Shown here: positions 16,931-27,329 of the stretch, piece by piece | Layout: each line of letters begins with the position of its first letter | How positions within the stretch are numbered: the first letter of the stretch is position 1 | Source of the DNA: Chara braunii | Taxonomy: Eukaryota; Streptophyta; Charophyceae; Charales; Characeae | Direction: 5' to 3' | Length of the DNA: 40,966 nucleotides | Assembly: GCA_003427395.1 (NCBI GenBank) | Contig: BFEA01000901.1 | Coordinates: 77,794 to 118,759, forward strand | The notes under the pieces: model-generated | The model's input: the letters and a program-made list of their open reading frames with translations, nothing else | Databases searched by the model: none | What the model was told of the DNA's origin: nothing | Translations under genes and position numbers: made by a program

Positions 16931-19756
16931 GTTCGTTTATATAGCTTTCATATTCGGTCTGATAAATAAACTCCTGTACTCAATAGGTGGTTCGTTCGGA
17001 AGCCTGCCGGGCAGTTGGCTCGTAGCGTGTTACCTTTTGGTTTGCTATAATCTTAGAGCTTTAACGGCGTTGACAGAGTGAGAGTTGGAAACTGCCCATT
17101 GTCATAGCCCCACATTACTAGATCTAATGCAAGTGCAAGTGGATTAAATTAATTCATTGGGTGTCGTTGCAGAGTAAAGTTCCCGGAATGTCGAAGTCCT
17201 CATGGGGTTGGGCAGCTTATCCGATGGATTAAGTTGCCGACAGGTCATTAATGGGAAGCCTATCTGATAGCTCTGAAAAGCCATAGTAGAGATGCAAGGT
17301 CGGATTCCTTTCATATTGCCGTTCCGAAAGTTCAGCAACCGTGTTTCCAACCTTATCTCTTGTGGTGAGAGGACCGACAAAGAATATATGCCTAGAGACT
17401 AAGGAGATCAATGACCGAGCTCTCTTGAGGGCAGTAGGTTGTGAGTGCGGATTACAACGCAGAGGGTCTTACAATACTAGGAGCTTTGGAGAGTACCGAA
17501 CGAGGTGGAGTGGTTCTTAGTGCTTAACGGGTGCTCAAATTAAAACGGTAGTAAGTCGAGTAGTTCTAGTTGTTTTAGGTTAACTCCGAGTACAGATAGA
17601 CGTTAGAAGGTCGAGAAGGTTAAGTTTGAGTGTGGCCAAGTCTCGACGGGGTATCAGATACAAGTACTTAGTTAAAGCAGGCCTTAACAGTGCATCGATA
17701 GTCAGGGTGGGTAGAGTAGATGATTACTTGTAAATCAACAACAATTCATCCCAATTATTCAAGCTGTGGGGCTGAAGGGAAGCACTTACAAGGAGAGTCT
17801 GGAGAATGCTCAGCTAGACAGAAAGCTCGATAGTGGTATCCGCAAGATCAGAAAATACGACTGCTTAGACTGAGTGTATCCACCAACTTCCCTGGGAGGT
17901 GTCGGGGAAGGACAGTACGAAGCTAGGATTGATTTTACAGTTCTAGCGAAACGAAAAGGTAATTAGTCGACGTATTAGAATTTCTTTCCTGGTAGGATGA
18001 GCAAGTAGGCAATCTTCTTAATCAACAAAGGTTGTTAGTTAAGATGCCGATTCATTGCTGTTTTAGACCAAAATCAGGGGAAAAAGGTTTGCTTAACTAA
18101 CCGATCTTTAGTGCTGGGGAAAACACGCCAGTTCTTCCTGAAACAATAAGACCCTGCGGAGGCGAGGTATCCAGTATTCGTGAGAGACGTAGGATCGACA
18201 AGGCAGTTTTCTCCGAGAAGAACGAAGGTTCTTCATATTTGCGGGCTAAGAATTTGAGTGCAAAAAGTTTTGCAACACTGAGACAGTTCGAGGAGTACCG
18301 ACCTAATTGTTCGAAAGGTTTTCATGAGATAACAAGACAGGTCATGGGCAGTGTGGTTGGCTAGATGATTAGTCTGTGCACTTAGCGCGATTTTTTGAAG
18401 CCAGATCTCTTGGGAATTTAGAGAAAGGGCTGAAAAGTAGTATTCGAGGTGAAAGGCTCGTAGTAAATCTCCGCAAGATCGAGGGAATGTTGGCCAAGGG
18501 TAGGAGGGTTAAAGCTAAGTGAATGAGATTCTTTCTTGAGAGATACTAGGGAACGAAGGTTCATAGGGAAGTGTGTAACATGGGTAACTGACAAGTGAGT
18601 TGGGCATCAGATAAGAATGAGCGTTTACCAATCCTTAATGTGCGTCTAGACCAGGCTATAGGCAGGCAGACAAAATACTTCGCAGATCCAAAAGTTGCAC
18701 GTTGTGTTCTAAAAGAGTAACGCTGAGGAGAGAGGTCTTGGAGTGGTTAACAAAGGCCTTCGTGAAGGCGATCTAAGCGGTTCCTTATTACCCAACTTGA
18801 CTTCAGAGCCAGACATAGGTAGAAGGTAGAAGGTCATAAAACTCGGTTGACTTCATTACAGGTGTAGGTCCCTTGTACTACAGACCAGGGAGTAGGTGCA
18901 GGAAGCTTACAAACTGAGGAAGATTGATGGCTTCAACTGAAATGGGCCGAGGTGTATAAGGAAAGGCTTCAAGTCGGCGCTGTAAGACTTTCAGATGTGG
19001 CATAGATAGCCTGTATACGGCCCAGGGCATAGTGAGGGTATTGACGGAGCTTTATAGATGACGAACACAGCGGGTGGTTAAACAGACGTCTGACAAGGGG
19101 AAAATAACTTAATCAAACTGTGTACCTAGTACTTAATCCAAACTTAGAGTTAAGCTGAAGTTTGGTCCGAAGGGGTCAAAGAATGTGAGCTTACCTGCGG
19201 TTAACAGGTAGTTAATCCGCAAGATTAGGATAACACGAAGGACGTTTAAAGAAAACGAAGCACAGACCCATAGCACGTTCAGATAAATCTTGGATTATTG
19301 TGATAAAAAAACGATAGAAGTTATTTTGGAAGGTGCGGCTAACTAGGACCTAGTTAGACGCAGTCGAAGCTAGAGAATAAAATACTAGTGGCTTCACGGT
19401 TCTTGCGAGGCAATAGGAGATTCCAAAGGTTGGAGTGCAGGGCAAAGAGTAATCGTTACCTTTAAAATGATGAATGAGAGCAAGAGGGTGGGTAGTGACA
19501 TGGGGTGCTTTGTCCTCCGAAGAATAGACCATTCTGGATGTTCTTCGTAAGAAATGAGATTCGCGACTTGTCAGAAAGATCACAAAAGTCTATCAGAATT
19601 ACTTCGGTAGAGTAACGTTTGGTTTCTGCAGATTGCTGGGTTCAGGGGCTGAATGATTCCGAAGGTGGGAGAGATTCTGAAGAAAAACCGAGGAGTGGCG
19701 GATCCGTAACTTGCAGAGTAGGTGATGCCTTCGCATAAAGAGTTTTAATTGGGAGG
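16931..19756. other. Featureless stretch of about 2.8 kb
   Basis: No open frame longer than about 80 codons and no recognised motif. The short word TCCGCAAGAT recurs at about 17839, 18470 and 19216. The stretch ends in a purine tract (AATTGGGAGGGGAG) directly before the 5' LTR. It could be the remnant interior of another LTR element, but nothing proves it. Confidence 0.4.
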
Positions 19757-21127
19757 GGAGTCTACCTTCCTTTGGGCACTTGCTTAGAGGTAGGCTTAGA
19801 TATAGTTAACTAGGATGATTCTTGAATGAGATCGTGATATGGGGATTATTCTCCATGGACTTATAGGTTTAGCCTGGGGCATTAACCTGTCATGTGTTAC
19901 AGGCCTCTTGATCGTTTGATTCAAGCTTAGAACTAGATTCAGCTTGATCTTTTGAGGATCATCTTTTGTTATCACTTATAACAGGTCGGTTGCCGATTCG
20001 TCGGTTTGCGATTCAATTCCAATTCACCCCTGCCACTCAACCTAAAGGCTTTAGCCCTGTGGTTTATTTGTTTTATTGTGTTTTTACCTGGACTTTATTG
20101 AATGGTCATTTAACGAAGATACTGAGTATTTTTATTGCGGGGAGGTTGCGCTGAGGTTGAGGTTTGCATGACTAAAGCGAGGGGTATGAGTACAGAGAAT
20201 GATTGAAGTTAACCCCGTGTAGCGTGTGGACCTTTGGTTGAATCTTTGATGTGATTGCAGNTATGTTTATGGTTCGGACTCTAGATGTGATTGTCTGCGA
20301 TTAGATACATGTATGGTTGAGAGGAGCCTCACTCTGACTGTGAGAAGTGATCGTCCTATATAACCAACCCCCATATATTCATGAGTGCCCTGAGTGTTTG
20401 AGAGGCCAACGGTAATTGTGCATTAGGGTCAATTAGATTATGTGTTTGAGAAAAAAGGGAGATCCATTTTTCCGTTTGCTTCTTAGAGATTTTATGGTTG
20501 GACGTTGTAGTCCGTGGCAGTCGTTAAAGTCAAACCCCTTGACTTTTGTCCAGGCCTGGAGTAGGACTTACCCCCAGGGCCACAAGAAACCATTGCCATC
20601 ACAGGTATGGACCTTTGTACCACCTTCCCTGCACAGAGTGTAGAAGAGGGTGTGTGGTTTTCAACCGCGAAGAGTGGTGTGCGCGTGGTGTATGGGATGC
20701 GTCATAGTCGACCGACGTCGGGCCGCGCTTGAAACCTCAACCCCCCAAGATGTCGGTTCACGCGCGGGTCCGATAGAGGCGTATTACCGCGCGTACCCCC
20801 TATGCTACAGCGAACGAGAAACGACCTCGGCTGGTTCACCTCTGCAATTGCAACTTATGAGATTTCGTACTTTGGACTGGTAGCTCGGCGGGGATACGCC
20901 TACCGAAGGAAGGTGACAACTCCCGCAAGTTGTAGGTAAGTCGTGCCTCGCGTAGGCCCTATCCTGTCGTAGGGGCTCGCTAGAGGTATGGCTGGCGCAC
21001 TCGGCATGAGCGGCTTGCGAGAGCTCCATGTATATTTGCGACGAAGGATTTGAATATAACTCCTGCATGACGCGGCCGGGAGGGTCCCGCGCTCCCCTGG
21101 TGCGGTACCGGACCGATGCGTTCGACA
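19757..21127 (+). repeat. 5' LTR
   Basis: It aligns with the 3' LTR from TCTACCTT (19761) to GCGTTCGACA (ending 21127). It lacks a segment of about 340 bp present in the 3' LTR after GTGTGTGGTTTTCAAC (near 20663). The right end CA is followed by AG and the primer-binding site. The left end should be TG but reads GG, so it is mutated or slightly misplaced. Confidence 0.85.
20357..20363 (+). promoter_or_regulatory. Possible TATA box in the 5' LTR
   Basis: TATATAA occurs in GTCCTATATAACCAACC and is conserved in the 3' LTR at 33053-33059. Its place in the first half of the LTR is reasonable for the U3 promoter. Transcription start is not known. Confidence 0.4.
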
Positions 21128-21129
21128 AG

Positions 21130-21147
21130 TGGCGCCGTTGCCGGGGA
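21130..21147 (+). promoter_or_regulatory. Primer-binding site, tRNA-Asp
   Basis: TGGCGCCGTTGCCGGGGA is the exact reverse complement of the last 18 nt, including CCA, of plant cytosolic tRNA-Asp as I know it. It lies two bases after the CA that ends the 5' LTR, the usual place for minus-strand primer binding. It fixes the element's orientation as plus. Confidence 0.92.
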
Positions 21148-21258
21148 GAACGGTTGCCTACCGTTGTCCCTGGCGGAACGACATCCAGGTATTGGAAGTG
21201 AGAAAAAAAGCAAATGAGAAGTTTTGTTAGGACGATATGAGTGATCAGTTGACATCTT

Positions 21259-21276
21259 CACTATCAATCGATAGTG
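21259..21276 (+). promoter_or_regulatory. Small hairpin in the leader, about 110 nt after the PBS
   Basis: CACTATC-AATC-GATAGTG has a perfect 7-bp stem. In retroelements the leader downstream of the PBS often holds dimerisation or packaging hairpins. That role is inference only. Confidence 0.35.
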
Positions 21277-22295
21277 TCGTAGAGCTGAGAGGTCCTTAAA
21301 ATTCGGATCTAGATTCGAGGCGGGTTGATGATTTAGGCGAAGTGACCACTTCTGCTTTATTGACTGGTCTTGATAGAATGGTTGGTAGTAGACAGTGATG
21401 GATGAAAAACGTGAAGTGAGGGTTGGTTAGGCGATGGGGTTTTTGATTGATGTGACCTGATTTGGATTATTGTGGTATGAGTGACCTGATGGTGATAAGT
21501 GTTTTGACTCTGGGTTCACCGGTTTTGACTGGCATGAGGGTATTTGGAATTGGTAACCCTTTTTGATTCAATAGTTGGCAGGCCTGGGCAGTTCTTTGCG
21601 TGCTTGGCGTGACTAAGGTTAAGCGTGGCTATTGCGAGAGTTAACCCTATGGTGTACCCTCTTTTACTGCCATAAGAGTCATCTGAGCGATTGAGAAAAT
21701 ATCGTAGTATGGGTGTATCAGAATAGTGAGGGAGATAATATTCCTCTATTAAAACTTGAAGGTGTGGATCCCCTCGTAGGTGTCAGGTTAGAAGTCGTAT
21801 GTGCGCTTTGAGAAGAAGTAGGTTAAGGAAAGCTGAAGGATATTACGTGCATGGACTTAGATGTTTGAGTCTGGATTCTGAGCGGTTGTTCTGCTACGGG
21901 ATGTAGTGAGTCTAGGTAACACTTTCTTTACGTGAAGGGCGTCTAATCCCAGAGAAAGTTGGAGTAGCAATGAAAGAGCTGACACTTAGACTATTCTGCT
22001 CACCATTAGGGGAGCGGTGGGTAGTGATGAATGTCGGACCCTGTGAGCATAGTTTACGCCCTAGCATGTGAAGTTATACGTTAAGTAGATATCCCTTTCA
22101 CGAGTATCTTGTGTGGGTTATTTTATTGGGAGTAGAATTGAGACCTTATCAGTCTGTAAAAGTTTATATGAATGTCTTCAGTCCAGCACTTGTCCCATGG
22201 CAGGCCATTGAGTCTGTATGGCTGGGTCGGTTTTCCCAGAGGAGCAGGGATAGTCAGTCTAATAACGGAAGACGCATGTTGGGCGTTTGTCTGTC

Positions 22296-23006
22296 ATGGG
22301 CAGAACCCAGACAAAGCAAAGGCAACTCATGATGCCTTATGCACAGGAAGACCCGTGTATGCTCGGGTCGGTTAAGAAAGAGGGAGGACTCGAGGTGTCC
22401 TTACCAAGGCGGGTCAGAGAAGGAGAGTATATTTCATCATGGTGGGGCGTGATGATGGACACAGACGTCTTTGTCTGGATCGAGTCTGGGTTCGACGATC
22501 AGCAGGAATGCGCAATTGTAAAGGTGACCCTGTATGCCTCAGCCACCTTTTGGGTCCAGCATGCGATAAAGTTGGCGCTTGGGCACGGAGGCCTGCTTGC
22601 TAGACCTCTGAGGGTAGCCGAGGCAGCCACAGCTAAATGGGCGAGAGAAGTGTCCCGTGATGGAGAAGAGCGAGTACTAACCCATATAAGGGTCAAGCGC
22701 GCTGGAGAGTTCGGGCTTCCATCTGCTCCGCTACGAGTAGTCCTGCCGGAGTTTCTGATAGAAAAGAGTTTTGGTGGGCAGACAAGGGTAGAGGCGGCAG
22801 CTGAAGCTGCTTTGAGGATGCGAGGATGGGAATATGGGCGTTATACATGTGAACTGATATATGGCATGTACTTAGATCCGAAATTCTCACCCTCTAGTCC
22901 GGGGCTCGGGAACATGGCCAATATAGTTCATGTATATGCCATTTCGCATGATCCAAATGAGGAAATTGAAGACTGGGATGGGCTACGGGCAGCAGTGGGC
23001 CGATAG
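22296..23006 (+). CDS. Intact ORF upstream of gag, 236 codons, unknown function
   Basis: It starts MGRTQTKQRQLMMPY and runs to TAG with no interruption, while the gag after it has three stops. It contains WWGVMMDTDVFVWIESGFDD, FWVQHAIKLALGHGG, AATAKWAREVSRDGEE, LRVVLPEFLIEKSFGG and RGWEYGRYTCELIYGMYL. There is no signal peptide, membrane segment or zinc finger that I can see, and I recognise no family. An extra ORF between PBS and gag is known from the plant Tat/Ogre lineage of Ty3 elements, and this could be an analogue. Start choice: the frame extends nine bases further left without an ATG. Confidence 0.6.
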   Translation: MGRTQTKQRQLMMPYAQEDPCMLGSVKKEGGLEVSLPRRVREGEYISSWWGVMMDTDVFVWIESGFDDQQECAIVKVTLYASATFWVQHAIKLALGHGGLLARPLRVAEAATAKWAREVSRDGEERVLTHIRVKRAGEFGLPSAPLRVVLPEFLIEKSFGGQTRVEAAAEAALRMRGWEYGRYTCELIYGMYLDPKFSPSSPGLGNMANIVHVYAISHDPNEEIEDWDGLRAAVGR

Positions 23007-23262
23007 AAGGGGCCTTTTACCATCCGACTAAAGTGCTCTCCTTCAGACTTGACTATAGGCCTCTGACTACCTACTGCCGTAGTGATTACTTTTGTNTGCC
23101 TTNGATTANCCTTGAGAAACCCTTTGTGTATGCGATATATGTGGTTAATAGTATTGTGAAGGCAAGTGTACAGATCAGACTAGCATGATAGATTCTATAT
23201 ATTCAGATGCGCGATTCTTAACGGGTCGCGACCCTACCTGATTGTCGTTTGTCCAACAGGTA

Positions 23263-24384
23263 ATGGGGTCGAAGGAACCCGAGATGGAGGGCCCTCAAGA
23301 GAAGATTGGGGCCAAGAAGTTTATTGATTTGCTCAGCATGCGAGACTGGGAGCGGGACAACATGCCCAAGGTTGAGACCGGTTTCTTCGGNGGTAAGCGT
23401 GTCTCTAGCTTCCTTAGCAAGTTTGAGCAGATAGCGGTCCAGTGTGAGTGGAATGAGGAGCAGATGTTGAAGGAGGTCATAAGGTATATCCATGTTGACC
23501 TACAGGAGGATGTCAGTGGAGTGATCAGGAAAGCAGGGTTATCATGGAAGAAATTTTATAATGGCATGAGGAATAAGTACCGACTGAGAGAGGAACAGTT
23601 AACCAGAGAGGACCTCGAGAAGATAAATCGATACGATTACAAGTCAGCGAGGCATTTTCTGGTGGAGTATGAGCGCGCTTCCCACAAGGTTTGGGGACTG
23701 TTTGAACATGACAGGTGTTTTTTCTTCCTTATGCACTTTACGGGTGAAGAGCAGCGAGACCTGATCCTCGGTATGGGAGGACTTATATAGGAAAAGATAC
23801 GAGAGAATTTTGTGGGAGAAGATTTTGATCAGTACCTTTGCCACATCCTACGCGAAGCCAGAAGAAGGAAGGCATTAAGAGAATGTGAAAGAGATGAGGC
23901 TGGCAAAAGGGCAGATGAATTGGCGGCTGGCACCTCTTAAGTCGTGAGAGATGAGCCGCGGAAGGATGGTAAGGCGAGCGAGCGAAACCATAGGTGGGGT
24001 GAAGGGAGGAAACGTGAGTCACCTGCCAAGAAAGAAGAGGTGCAGAATAAGAGAAAGAATGTTGCGATCCCTTCCTGCGAGAGGACGACTGACATTCCAA
24101 GCAGGAAAGGGCAAGAAAGGCGAGAAAGCCAGGAAGAACCTGGGATAGCCCAACCTCCCGCTGTACCTGATCCAAGGGGAGGAAGTAGTGACAAGAAAAT
24201 GGCACCAACTTCTAGTTGGGCAAGTTGAAAAAATAGGAGGAGGCGAGAGGAGTGGTCGAGAATTGTGTGTAATTACTGTGGAAAGACGGGCCATACGCCT
24301 CACAGGTGTAAGGAAGCGGGACGAGCCCGAAGAGAAGAAAAGGAAATGGATGATAAGGGAAGAGACGCGACCGGCCCGATATAG
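23263..24384 (+). pseudogene. Gag with CCHC zinc knuckle, three nonsense codons
   Basis: One frame runs from MGSKEPEMEGPQEK to a TAG at 24382, about 373 codons, broken by TAG at 23788, TAA at 23938 and TGA at 24226 but with no frameshift. The capsid-like part contains VSSFLSKFEQIAVQCEW, VIRYIHVDLQEDV, WKKFYNGMRNKYRL, ARHFLVEYERASHKVWG and FLMHFTGEEQRDLIL, the helical layout of Ty3-type gag. A Lys/Arg/Glu-rich linker follows, then CNYCGKTGHTPHRC (24268-24309), an exact CX2CX4HX4C nucleocapsid knuckle. An N occurs at 23391. No protease motif follows. Losing function only through nonsense changes suggests modest age. Confidence 0.88.
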
Positions 24385-25210
24385 TCTAGGCTCAGTTGAA
24401 GACAGACGACTTAAACCGTGGGAGTTGATTGCGGAAGAGGGAAAACAGGTTGGAGGAAAACTCTCGCAATAATGGTCCAGTAAAGTAACTTGGGCTGTAG
24501 ATAGGAGTAATGCTCAGCCATATAGGTGAGGCCAGAAGACAATGAGTGAGTGATAACAGGTTCGCCTAGACGTTAGTAGGATCAAAGTTTCGCGTATAAA
24601 GAGGCGGAGCTAGATATGTGCATATTTAGATGTAGGCACGACTAGCTTGTCCACATGTACATATGCAATTTGTAGTACTAGACGAATCATTTGCTTCGTT
24701 TTTTTGCTGTGATTTGGATGGTCGTGTCCATATGTGTGATATGTTGGCATGTACAGTTGGGATAAATTTGTGTGATTTGGACTTTTGTATATGTTTGAAC
24801 ATATTTCGAGGTACTCGTGTGTTCGAAACGTGGGTTACTCAGCACAGTGGGACGTGAAGGCGGAATACCTATGTCGTTTTTTAGAGAGTCGTTTTATTGT
24901 GGTGTACATATTGAGTTGAGACACTATAAGACTTGGTTTTTATGACGATCTCTATCACTCTCACGCATGTGGTTTTATCCTAATGAATGTTGGCTTTGTG
25001 TGAGAGATGTGTGAATGTGTGACATGTATAGCTGCCTACTCCTCGGTATACTCGTGCGACCTGCCCACGGACAGTTGATGGGGCATAGTATAAAGGGAGG
25101 AAGTGCAGCCTGTTTGAGAAACGTTGTGAGGATTTTTAGAAGATTTATGAGTCTTGGAGACTCGAATGCTTCACCATGCCAGTTGTTGACTGCTTAAATG
25201 TGACGAGGAC
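24385..25210. other. Non-coding interior of the LTR element
   Basis: No open frame of interest and no RT, protease or integrase motif in any frame I read. The sequence is TG-rich (24600-25060). Confidence 0.5.
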
Positions 25211-25224
25211 CCATAAGATGGTCT

Positions 25225-25470
25225 TTCGGTAGTGTTCTGTCTTATAATGAGACCCATTGGATTTTGGAAAAATGAATGTTTTGTAATCTTTTGTTCTGTG
25301 ACGAGACCCCTCTTAATTCTGAGAGAGGGGATGTTTTGTTTTGTGACGAAACCCCTCTTGATTTTCGGAGAGGGGGTGTTTTGTTCTGTAATGAGGCCCC
25401 TCGTGATTTTGAGAGGGGGGGATGTTTAGCTCCATGGTGAGAGCCCCTTGGATTTTAGAAAAGTGGATGT
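25225..25470. repeat. Degenerate tandem repeat of about 60 bp, five units
   Basis: Units share GTTCTGTgAcGAGaCCCcTcttGATTTT..GAgAggGGgATGTTTT. They start near 25235, 25294, 25340, 25385 and 25432. A diverged extra copy lies at about 25920-25960 (GAGACCCCTTCAGATTTTTG), followed by the same TGTTGGAAGGCTCA..TTCAAA sequence that follows the array at 25478. Confidence 0.75.
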
Positions 25471-26187
25471 TCTTATTGTTGGAAGGCTCACCTTCAAACT
25501 TAAGGAAATTGATTTATGGCATGGTAAGTTGTCTGATGAGTGATAAAGTCTGACGAAAATGACCATGTTTTGCCTGGTAAATTTTGGAAGAATTTTATCC
25601 TCGGCCAGAATCGGCAAATCCCATTTATTGGCTCTCAGCTGCCGGTGAGGGCCGTCTTCTGCGGTCGGGAAACCCTCCATAATCAGAAACCCCTCATGTC
25701 TTGGCCTCTGGTTGTGAATCACAAGTGGGTGTTGTGTGCGTTAGAGGGTAAGGGACGAACCACCAGAATCAGCAATCTTGTTTGCTTAGTCACAAAAAGG
25801 GCTTGTAAAGATGCCCTGCGGCAGGGAGACCCGCGGGCATCAGGAACCCTTCACTAACCTTATTGAAGGTTACAAACAGTTTAGTCTACGGCAGTGACTT
25901 CCATGACTGGAAAAGTTTATGGATTGAGACCCCTTCAGATTTTTGGAAAAAGTGGCTGATATGATTTTGTTGGAAGGCTCATCTTCAAAATGAAGGTGTT
26001 TTAAAAGAAGTCCTGGGAAGGTTCATCCTAAAAAGAGAAGGGATAACTAAAGACCTAGTGATATGTTGGTGATGTACTGGTGGGTAAGTACAGATAAATG
26101 GAGGTTTTTGCCCTTAATTCTCGATTAATTGGACTGGTCTCTCTTTCGTCTGCATTTTGGGTAATCTGATAGCCTTTCGATTTTGCG

Positions 26188-26253
26188 AAGCGACAGGGAC
26201 GTCGCTTAATATGGTCCGGTAAGGTGTCGGCGCGAATACCCTTACAAGGGTAT
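26188..26253. repeat. Paired palindromes (module also present inverted at 36.7 kb)
   Basis: AAGCGACAGGGACGTCGCTT (7-bp arms AAGCGAC/GTCGCTT) is followed 28 bp later by ATACCCTT-AC-AAGGGTAT (8-bp perfect arms). Both, with the intervening GTCGG, recur in reverse order and orientation at 36686-36751, outside this LTR element. Confidence 0.85.
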
Positions 26254-26316
26254 CCGCCCTGGTTTTTCGCAAGCGATAGGAAATAGGTTTGGTTTAAAGT
26301 TTAAGTATACCGCGTT

Positions 26317-26342
26317 TGTCGCGGCCGCGGCCGCGGCCGCGT
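26317..26342. repeat. (CGGCCG)n tract
   Basis: Repeated CGGCCG inside CG-rich sequence gives overlapping GCGGCCGC sites. A local GC-rich block runs on to about 27300. Confidence 0.9.
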
Positions 26343-26998
26343 CTGTGACCTGCGCTGTCTGGATGGTTCACCAGAATAGAGAGTGTGTGGGCGCGCGGAT
26401 TTGAGGCGCGCGTGATCCTCTTTATTTGTTGATGGCTGAAGAGTCGACGTGATCGCCGGCCGGAAATTTCCTTCCTTCTGATTAAATAGGGATTAGAAAG
26501 ATTATGTCTCATTGACCGCTGCGCTTGGCTGTGACCCGTGTGTATGTGCGGGGAGCGTTGTCGAGGGTAGCCTCGGACACGACTGTAGGATAGCCGCGAC
26601 GAGGTCGGTAGGCCGGCGCGGGTTTTTGGCGGCCGTGTGAGTAGGCGCAGGCTAGGGAATAGCCCAGGGAGGGTTCTAGGCCCTGGGTACGGAGGACTAC
26701 CACTTTATTTTGAGTTTGGGCATGGTTATCTCAGGCTTGGGCTTAGCCCTATAGGTTACGACATTGGGTTGGCGATACGGAGGTTTGGGGATCGAGGCCA
26801 GCAGACGTCGGCGAGGCAGCAGTGGAGTAGTGTGGAGCGAAAGCTTGAGGGGTTGAGGGCCCTGTGGGGCTATCCCCCTTGGTTTTGTTTTCGGGCGCGC
26901 CAACGGGCCCGATCCGCGGGACTGGCGAGGTGCCAGCAGCGGCGCGACTTTTTCTCGGTACTATTGTTATTTTATTTTATTTTCCTTTTGTGTTTTAT

Positions 26999-27026
26999 TT
27001 ATCGCGTCTTGAACGGGACGCGATAC
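26999..27026. repeat. Perfect 9-bp-arm hairpin
   Basis: TATCGCGTC-TTGAACGG-GACGCGATA lies just after a T/A-rich stretch. Nearby, CCGCGGGA-containing segments (about 26915 and 27034) form an imperfect direct repeat. Confidence 0.7.
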
Positions 27027-27329
27027 GTCGAATCCGCGGGATTGCCTAAAATGCAGCGGCAAGTAGTTTTCGCGGCCGCATTGAAAGTAACTCGTGTAAT
27101 GTTTTTGGGGAGCTCCATAGCAGCCTCATTTGTGCTTCAGCCTCCAACGAGGGAACATGCGGGAGCTGTACCCACCAGCAGGTGCGAAACCCACTACAGC
27201 AGGTGGGCGATACCGGCCGGGGGTCAGCCGATAGCATCGGGACTGAGCCTCTTCGAGGGGCCAATCGTTGTGCCTCCCCTCCGGCCCTCCCCCTATGAAC
27301 ATCAGGGAGGGGGTTTCTGCTCAAGTGCC

